A program made the translations under genes and the position numbers. This document shows positions 57,123-64,000 of a stretch of DNA of 64,000 bases, one piece after another. The DNA is from Solea solea (taxonomy: Eukaryota > Chordata > Actinopteri > Pleuronectiformes > Soleidae), in NCBI RefSeq assembly GCF_958295425.1, contig NC_081151.1, positions 16,216,606 to 16,280,605 on the forward strand. The letters run 5' to 3'. Under the pieces are notes generated by a model. That model searched no databases. It was given only the letters and a program-made list of their open reading frames with translations, and was not told where the DNA came from. Within the stretch, counting starts at the first letter, position 1; each line of letters opens with the position of its first letter.

Positions 57123-57482
57123 CAGGGGTGTCAAACATACGGCACGGGGGCCAGAACCGGCCCGGCAGAGGGTCCAATCCGGCCCACAGGATGAATTTAT
57201 TAAAAATTCAATCTAAACGTAATGTCAAAGACAATATTTTTGTACCTTTATAGATCCAGTGTGATGTGTAAATGGTAAATTTAGGCATGATATTGTTGAA
57301 ATTGCAGTTGTTACATGTTTTGTAAAAATATCCTTCATTAAATGTAAAACTAAGGAGAAAAAACTAAGGAGTTCTTGTTGTTCATAGGTTATTATGCTAT
57401 TATTTTACTGGTCTGGCCCACTTGAGATTAAATTGTGCTGTGTTTGGTCCCTGAACAAAAATTTGACAGTTTGACACCCGTG
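57123..57482. mobile_element. hAT-type MITE
   Basis: Ends CAGGGGTGTCAAAC... and ...GTTTGACACCCGTG are inverted repeats. CAATAAAG is duplicated at 57115-57122 and 57483-57490, the 8-base target copy of hAT elements. At 360 bases it codes nothing. Confidence 0.9.
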
Positions 57483-57490
57483 CAATAAAG

Positions 57491-58324
57491 GGTCTCACAA
57501 TAAGATGAATGTTGTGAGTTTTCATTATAGGGATAATCATGACTGGGGGAAATAGTTTGTGTATGTGTGAACTTCTTCAAAAATCTTACTGATATAAAGC
57601 ACATGACGATGGAGTATGGACAGAATGCACCGCCCGTATATGAATCTAAATTTAAAGCATATTTTTGGTGCTCATCATAAAACGGTGTGTTACCATGGCA
57701 TCGGTGCTAAGTCAAATGTTTGCGAACAAACAGGATATTTGTCCGGGTGTCCAGCGGACGCTCCAATACTCACAAAATTTGATGCACTCGTCAAATCTGA
57801 TGTTGCTCACAGGACTGTCTTTTGCAAAATAGCTCTACAGCGCCCCCTAGAACACTGCCAAAGTTGCTCCACACCTGACATGCATAAGGGGGAGCAAGGA
57901 GCCATCCTCATTGTACAATTATAATATAGTAAATCAAATTTATTTGCTATTTTGCTATTTTATTTTACTTTCAATTGTACATTTTACAAACATAGATTTT
58001 AAGTCAAATTGAGGACACAGTCAATTGACTCAAAATAACTTCAAATAGGCAAATAGGCAGAATTGTGTCATTAGTTCTATATATGTAAAAGACTTGAATG
58101 CACTTGGACTTCAACATGGATGATTAGAACTCAGATTCTGTTTGTAGAGACTTGATTTAGACTCGGAAATACTCTGAACAGCAGAATCTCTTAGTTAAAA
58201 CTCAGTTACTTTGTTGCTTTCATATGACTTCCTGTACCATACCATAATGTGAGAAGACTTTTGAGTAGGGTGAACTGGCCCTGAACAGTAAGACTATGAT
58301 TGGTACTACAGGTGGAAAGAGCGA
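57491..58324. other. Downstream flank of the transporter gene
   Basis: No gene recognised. A CTCF-like partial match (minus strand CTAGGGGGC, 57842-57850) is present. AATAAA on the minus strand near 57940 could serve the transporter transcript; this is uncertain. Confidence 0.5.
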
Positions 58325-61300
58325 TCAGGTGAAAGTGTTGAATCCAGGCTTATTGTGCAGAAGAATGCTTTCTGCTCCTCTGAACTCCTCTGCGATTTCA
58401 TCAAATGTGCGACCTTTTGTCTCCGGGAGGCGAATCCAGGTGAAGATGAAGGCGAGCAGAGCCACCATCATGAAGAGGAGGTAGATGTACTCGCCACAGA
58501 TTTTCTGATCAGGGAGAAACAAACCAAGGCTTTATTTTTTTAACCGTATTTCACAGAACAATCCATTTAATCTATTCATTATCTATTAAACCAGATCCCA
58601 TTCAAGCACATATATCTACCATAGTGATTTCTAAAGTCTAGGTCAGGTAGAGATTTTTTTTATGGTCCCTAAACTAATTTGCCAAATTTTCTTTTTTAGC
58701 TCAGACATAATGTATTTGTTTTAAATAATGTGCTTAAAATGAAGCTGTCGTCTTTTTAAAGGTTAAAAATGATTTTAGGTGGCTGTACATGACTTGCTAC
58801 ATTACGCATAAATTTGCTCTCACAATTTATCTGCATCAGCCATAGAAATATCCATATCCATAGTTATTTATGTGAATGCACATCAGTGTGATTGACAGCT
58901 GGTATCATCCAATATGAGCCTGGTTACAAGTGACATTGTGTGGCATCCATTTGTAAAACACCAAGGTCTTTAAAACTTAAGATTATAATGGGTGACGTTG
59001 CAATTGATGCTCATATATTCTATTGTACATTCACCACCAACGCATAATGTAAACTGTTTAGAACTAAGGAGAAGAAGAGAATGAAGAAAATGGAGAGAAG
59101 GAAGAGCTCTGCCATTTGTTTAAACATTCATTTCCCTGGTTAACAGTAACTGTCCTTGGCGTTTAATCACTGTTATTTAAACCTGTTTTTAAAGGGTTTA
59201 GCTGTAGGCTCATACTTAACATTGAACAGATTTATGTATTTCTTTAGTAATCATTACATAACAGCCGTGTCTCTAACGTGTAAGCACAGTGACAAAAGCA
59301 AACATGAAATCCATCTCCAAAGTTTCCCCCTGATGAGCAAACTGAATTCAGGCCAGTAATATAAACCTACCAGTAACGGAGGAAACAGCAGAGCCAGAAC
59401 AAACTTCCCTCCCCAGTTGAGCATGCTGGTGAAGGCCATAGCGATGGGTCTGCCGGGCTGGTCGAACAGCTCGGCTGCGATGAACCAGGAGATGGGACCA
59501 GGACCCAGCTCGTAGGCTGAAATCAGACAGAAAACCAGCAGGACCTGCAGACTGCCTAGTCCTGGGGCCAGATGCTGGACAGTGGGAGAGAGACAAGTCA
59601 GCCTCAGCAGAATGATTCATGTTGTTGCCTTATTTTCATCAATCACTCTGCCTATCCTTGTGTTCCACAACCAGGAAGTTTACAGTTTAGGTTAAATCAT
59701 GTTTTTTTTTTTTTCTGTGGCTGATGCCAGAATTTAGAAATAAGTTCAGCTGATACCCGACATACTGGTACAGTAGGATGCCAGAATTGTTTTGGCCTGA
59801 TATGTTCGGCTTATTTACATTTTATATTAAAAATTAATTACAAAATTGATTAACTTAAATATTCATTGTACATTTACACTGCAGTGCACTCAAAATTGTA
59901 TGGAAGTCCATTTTTCGCCAGTGTGATGGGAAAAAAGATCCTGTAATTCATTATAATGACTTAGTATCTCAAAATTATGACTTAGTATCTCAATATAATA
60001 ACTTAGTATCGCAATATAATGACTTAGTATCTCAATATAATGACTTAGTATCTTAAAATAATGACTTAGTATCTCAAAATAATGACTTAGTATAATAAAA
60101 TAATGACTTAGTTTCTCAAAATAATGACTTAGTATCTCAATATAATGACTTAGCATCTCAAAATAATGACTTAGTATCTCAATATAATGACTTAATATCT
60201 AAATATATTGACTTAGTATCTCAATATAATGACTTAGTATCTCAATTGACTTAGTTTCTCAATATATTGACTTAGGCATATAAGTAATAGTAATAATGTA
60301 AGAAATGAAATAGGCATATAATAAATAAATACATTTTTGAATTTATTATCAACTTTTGGAAGAAAAAAATAAAGTTTTAGTCCTCTTTGCAGCATTTATC
60401 ACATTCCCGAGAACTAACATGACAACAACATAACACAATATTCTGTAACTTCACCCTAAAGCTGCTATGATTTCTTTGAGTTCTGTGATTACAGCATGTT
60501 AAACATGAACATTTTGATTTATTTGTGATGTCTCTATGACAGTAAACACAAAACTAAACATTAGATGAAATTGTCATGTCAATTTTTGCACCATTTTCTG
60601 AATTGTATTTATTAAATATCTACTCAATTAAAGAAGAGAAGTATGACGGATTCATCCAGAATAAACATAATCGTTAGCTACAAACTTTAACAATTTGAGC
60701 AAATGGCAGATTTTCTTCAATGGAAAATGTCCTGCTTAAATGAAAGGAGCAGTTGCACAGAATGAAATGATCTTACCACGACAGAATCCACTATGGTCAT
60801 TAACAAGTTGCACACTGCTATTGAGATGAAACCAGTCAGGAGCAACCTTCTCCTCCCTGCCCTTTCCATCAGGAAGAACTGTAGAGGAAAGAATAACACA
60901 GTGGTGACTCTGCTCACATTCACTCTCTGAATTAAATTGCAACACTATCCTGTTGTGGTTTGAGCTGCAAAAGCGTTCACACGTTACAACGCTTTGTCCG
61001 TGGGCCAAGAATTTGGTGAAACTTTGTGGTAAAATCAACAAAATATCTTGTGTTTCAAGTAGATTTAAAGTTTATTGATCCATCTCTTGAGGAGCCAAAA
61101 TAATAATTACATAAATCACATTGTTAGCATTGCACCACCGTTTTTTGTACTTACTGCTACCAAAGTGAAGGTCACGTTGACAGCTCCCACACCTAGAGTC
61201 AGGTATTTGGCCTCTTCAAACTTGGCCTGGAACATTTTGGTGGAATAATTGATGATCTGGTTGAAAAGAGCAGAAATGTTTATTAGGTTAGTGAGTTACT

Positions 61301-63531
61301 GCGTCTTTTCTGGGGTTTCAAGTGACACACTGTCCCTACAATTGACTGACTGTGTCTTTTTCAAACTAGGATAACACATTGTTCTTATTTGTTTTTGTAT
61401 AAGGCATCTTTGAAATGTGAAACACACACTCTGGCTGCTTTGCTGTTGTAGAAACATGGCATAAAGCAAATAATAAAAGCTTAAATAAAATGCTTATTCA
61501 GGCTATAAATACCAAACAGTTTAACCCATGACACACTTACACAATAATTATTGGTAGTACATTCAATCTGCCCATAAACCCTTGATAATCGACTGGACCT
61601 TAAAATAATGTTTAACCAGTACAAACTTTGCCTTCTGTGAAACCTACAACTCACCGCGTTGAATCCAGACAGCTGGCTGCCTAAGTTGACGATGAGGACA
61701 ATGATGATTGGCTGCTTGTAGCTGCGTTTCTTGAAGAACTCGTGGATAGTGACACCGGTGTGAGTGTGTGCGGCCTCTTCCTTCATCTCCTCCAGCTCAG
61801 CGAACACCTTCTCTGTTCTGCCCCTCAGCCTCAGCAGAGCTGCAATATTCAAGCTCCAGTTTAATGACTAAATGAAAATACTACATGACAGTTATCTAAA
61901 AAGTTAGTGTCGTGAAACTCCAGTGACACTTGTACCCACCAGCCTCTGCCTTGCTCTCCTCCCCCCGGTTGATGAGCAGGTATCGCGGGCTCTCAGGACA
62001 GAACGGTAGAACCAGGTACTGTATCAGTGCCGGGATCAAAGACAGAGACAACATCATGGCCCAGTAATGCTCTGTACCAAGCACCGACTCCAGACCAATC
62101 ACCTGCAGAACACAAGTACATTTAGCTGAAAGGGTTTTTCTAAAAATGAGAAGCAAGCCAATGTTCCAAATCAAACTTTGCCTCCACTTAATATTGACGG
62201 CAAACATCCAAAAGAGATCCAGTGATAGAAAACATCCTGTCCTGGCTTTCTTTTGTTTTGATACTAACAGTGAAGCTAAACATTCATTTTATGCATTTTA
62301 TTGAAAAGATAAGGCTGATTTAATACAAGCCAAAAGGATCAATAATCAACAACATAAAAAAATCCATGACCTAATATTTGGTCCTTACCATTCCCAGTAA
62401 GATTATTTACTAAGTCAGTAGATACTAAGTCAATATATTGAGAAACTAAGTCATTATTTTGAGATACTAAGTCAAAATGTTGAGATAAGTCAACATATTG
62501 CGATATTAAGTCAATATTTTGAGATACTAAGTCAATATATTGAAATACTAAGTCATTATTTTGAGATACTAAGTCAATATATTGAGATACTAAGTCAATA
62601 TATCAAGATACTAAGTCAATATATTGAGATACTGTCAATATATTGAGATACTAAGTCATTATTTTTGAGATACTAAGTCAATATATTGAGATACTAAGTC
62701 ATTATTTGGAGAAACTAAGTCAATATATTGAGATACTAAGTCATTATTTGGAGATACTAAGTCAATATTTTGAGATACTAGGTCAGTATATTGAGATAGA
62801 AAGGGTTTTTCTAAAAATGAGAATCAAACCAATGTTCCAAATCAAACTTTGCCTGCCCTCGATATTGACGGTAAACATCCAAAAGAGATCCAGTGATAGA
62901 AAACATCCTTTCCTGGCTTTCTTTTGTTTTGATACTAACAGTGAAGCTAAACATTCATAGTGCATTTTTTTGAAAAGATAAGGCGGATTTAATACAAGCA
63001 TAAAGGATCTATAATCCACAACATTAAAAAATCCATGAACTAATATTTGGTCCTTACCATTCCCAGTAAGATTCCCGTGGCGAAGGACACCTGGTTGAGC
63101 GTAGCAAAGGCGCCTCTCAGGTTGGTGGGAGACACCTCCTGGATGTAGAGTGGATTCAGGCTCATCACTAACCCACAGAACAGGCCAAACACTAAACGTC
63201 CCAGGATGAGCACTTCAAACGACTCACTGGCTTTAGACGCAAACATCAGACCAGCCCCCACCACTGAGAGACAGTTCACTATCAGGATGGAGTTCCGTCT
63301 GGAGGGAGAGAAAGAAAAAGATAAAAAAAATATGGAAATGACTGAAACCATAGCCCCCCCCATTACTTACCTTCCGTAAGAATCTGCTACATATTTGACT
63401 CCCAGTGAACCGAGCAAGGCCCCAAAGTCCTTAATGCTGACCGACAGCGACCACAGCAGAGTCAGACTGTGATCTGGAATCGACTGGTTGTGTCTGGCTC
63501 TCCAGGTGTGATTAAAGAACTCTTCAATGAT
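58325..63531 (-). CDS. SLC2A-family facilitative hexose transporter, 5' end missing
   Basis: Eight coding exons: 63371-63531 (161 bases), 63058-63298 (241), 61940-62102 (163), 61655-61839 (185), 61155-61256 (102), 60777-60878 (102), 59371-59574 (204), 58325-58504 (180 with stop). All have AG/GT borders and phases fit, giving 445 residues. Motifs: G-R-R after TM2, P-E-S-P-R before the central loop, S-Q-L-S-G-F-N in TM7, E-R-A-G-R-R, G-P-G-P-I-S-W-F in TM10, and P-E-T-K-G-R-T after TM12. These define sugar transporters of the plasma membrane. Exon sizes 161-241-163-~188-~105-102-204 match my memory of class I GLUT genes, and Q-L-S is typical of glucose carriers. N-H-T in the first loop is a likely glycosylation site. 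The start codon and TM1 exon are not seen. The exact paralogue is unresolved. Confidence 0.9.
59948..60278. repeat. 21-base minisatellite in a transporter intron
   Basis: About 16 imperfect units of TGACTTAGTATCTCAATATAA on the plus strand. A similar tract in reverse orientation is at 62408-62797. Confidence 0.92.
62128..62403. repeat. Direct duplication in a transporter intron, left copy
   Basis: Matches 62799-63074. It ends with a remnant of the 241-base exon's 3' end (AATCTTACTGGGAATG on the minus strand) and its GTAAGG donor. Confidence 0.88.
62408..62797. repeat. 21-base minisatellite, inverted relative to 59948
   Basis: About 19 imperfect units of TACTAAGTCAATATATTGAGA on the plus strand, the reverse complement of the other tract. 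It fills the gap between the two direct copies. Confidence 0.92.
62799..63074. repeat. Direct duplication in a transporter intron, right copy
   Basis: Contains the real exon end and donor at 63056-63074 and matches 62128-62403. Confidence 0.88.
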
Positions 63532-64000
63532 CTGACCAATAAATGTTAATAAAAGAAAAGATGATTCATTAGATTTAGGACAAATAGTGCTGGAAATCTT
63601 TGAAAACAAAAACATCACAAAAGGAAAAAGATGAACGTCTGCCTTAAAAGGTTTGTCCAGACGAAAAATCAAAACTGCTGCTTGGCAGAGTAGAGCGGAG
63701 CCTGGAGCTGAGCCCAGGAGTTTCAGCACATCGTTATATTTACTCAGTGTTTTATTGAGACGGTGAGATATTTGTGTCGCGATCAGCAGGTTTTCCAGCA
63801 GTTCTCTCCACCTGAATCATATCTTGTCAAGTAATTGTCTCTATGTGGATGATTCTATAATTTATTTGTGTTGTACGGAAACAAAAACCAACGACATTCA
63901 ACCAGCTCAGAGGTTATTGGAAATACTTATATGTAAAATAAATATCTCATGGTCCATCTTTAAAAAAGAACAAGACAAAGGTGATATATTACTTGGTACT
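63532..64000. other. Upstream intron of the transporter
   Basis: A 120-codon frame reads through the splice acceptor at 63532-63533, but its upstream part has no transporter-like sequence. No clear TM1 exon was found up to the edge. Confidence 0.55.

Noticed and set aside
57616..57924. 102-codon open frame upstream of the boundary
   Set aside because: No motif, no splice signals of note, and the sequence resembles dispersed non-coding fish repeats.
59890..60156. Repeat protein of H-Y-x-x-I-L-S units
   Set aside because: It is a translation of the 21-base minisatellite; 21 is a multiple of three, so the frame stays open by chance.
59948..62797. CRISPR-like array
   Set aside because: Units are contiguous and imperfect without unique spacers, in a vertebrate intron. 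No CRISPR was seen anywhere.
1..64000. D, J or C segments of the beta locus
   Set aside because: I looked for F-G-x-G J motifs beside 12-RSSs and for an Ig constant exon near the left part and found none that I could support.

Overview
The window reads as germline DNA of a teleost fish. It holds a tandem array of T-cell receptor beta-type variable (TRBV) gene segments, teleost-type mobile elements (Tc1, hAT, L1/Tx1-like LINE, chromodomain Ty3/gypsy, a young gag-only LTR element), many AT-rich microsatellites, and an intron-rich glucose-transporter gene. All V segments and the transporter lie on the minus strand, so the 5' side of the locus is at the right. No D, J or C segment was seen; by orientation they would lie beyond the left edge.

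Layout. 1-2940: a Tc1 copy inside a hAT remnant, next to a LINE fragment. 3245-56050: the V array. Four V families recur in fixed order: A and C (type with V-T-Q-T near the start and Q-M-Y-W in FR2) alternate with B and D (type with I-L-W-Y or I-V-W-Y in FR2). I count 14 V segments with leader exon, splice sites, open V exon and a perfect-length 23-RSS: A1-A4, B1-B5, C1-C5. I also count three 3'-truncated A copies, one truncated B, one B split by a 9.1-kb LTR element, five copies of pseudogene D sharing the same lesions, and four relics of a fifth V type. The cassette is C-D-B-A in transcription order, with extra B-A insertions, one B deletion and one join made by a Ty3/gypsy element.

56250-58324: transition region with a CTCF-consensus match facing the array and a hAT MITE with an 8-bp target duplication. 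58325-63531: eight coding exons of an SLC2A (GLUT) hexose transporter with class-I-like exon sizes; the 5' coding exons lie outside or near the right edge. Two of its introns carry the same 21-bp minisatellite in opposite orientations.

How it works together: each intact V segment can supply a leader plus V exon and recombine through its 23-RSS to a D or J partner outside the window. Variation among copies concentrates in CDR1 and CDR2 while frameworks and RSSs hardly change. Most B-type promoters carry a CTCF-consensus 12-mer. Everything on function is inference from sequence; no searches were run.
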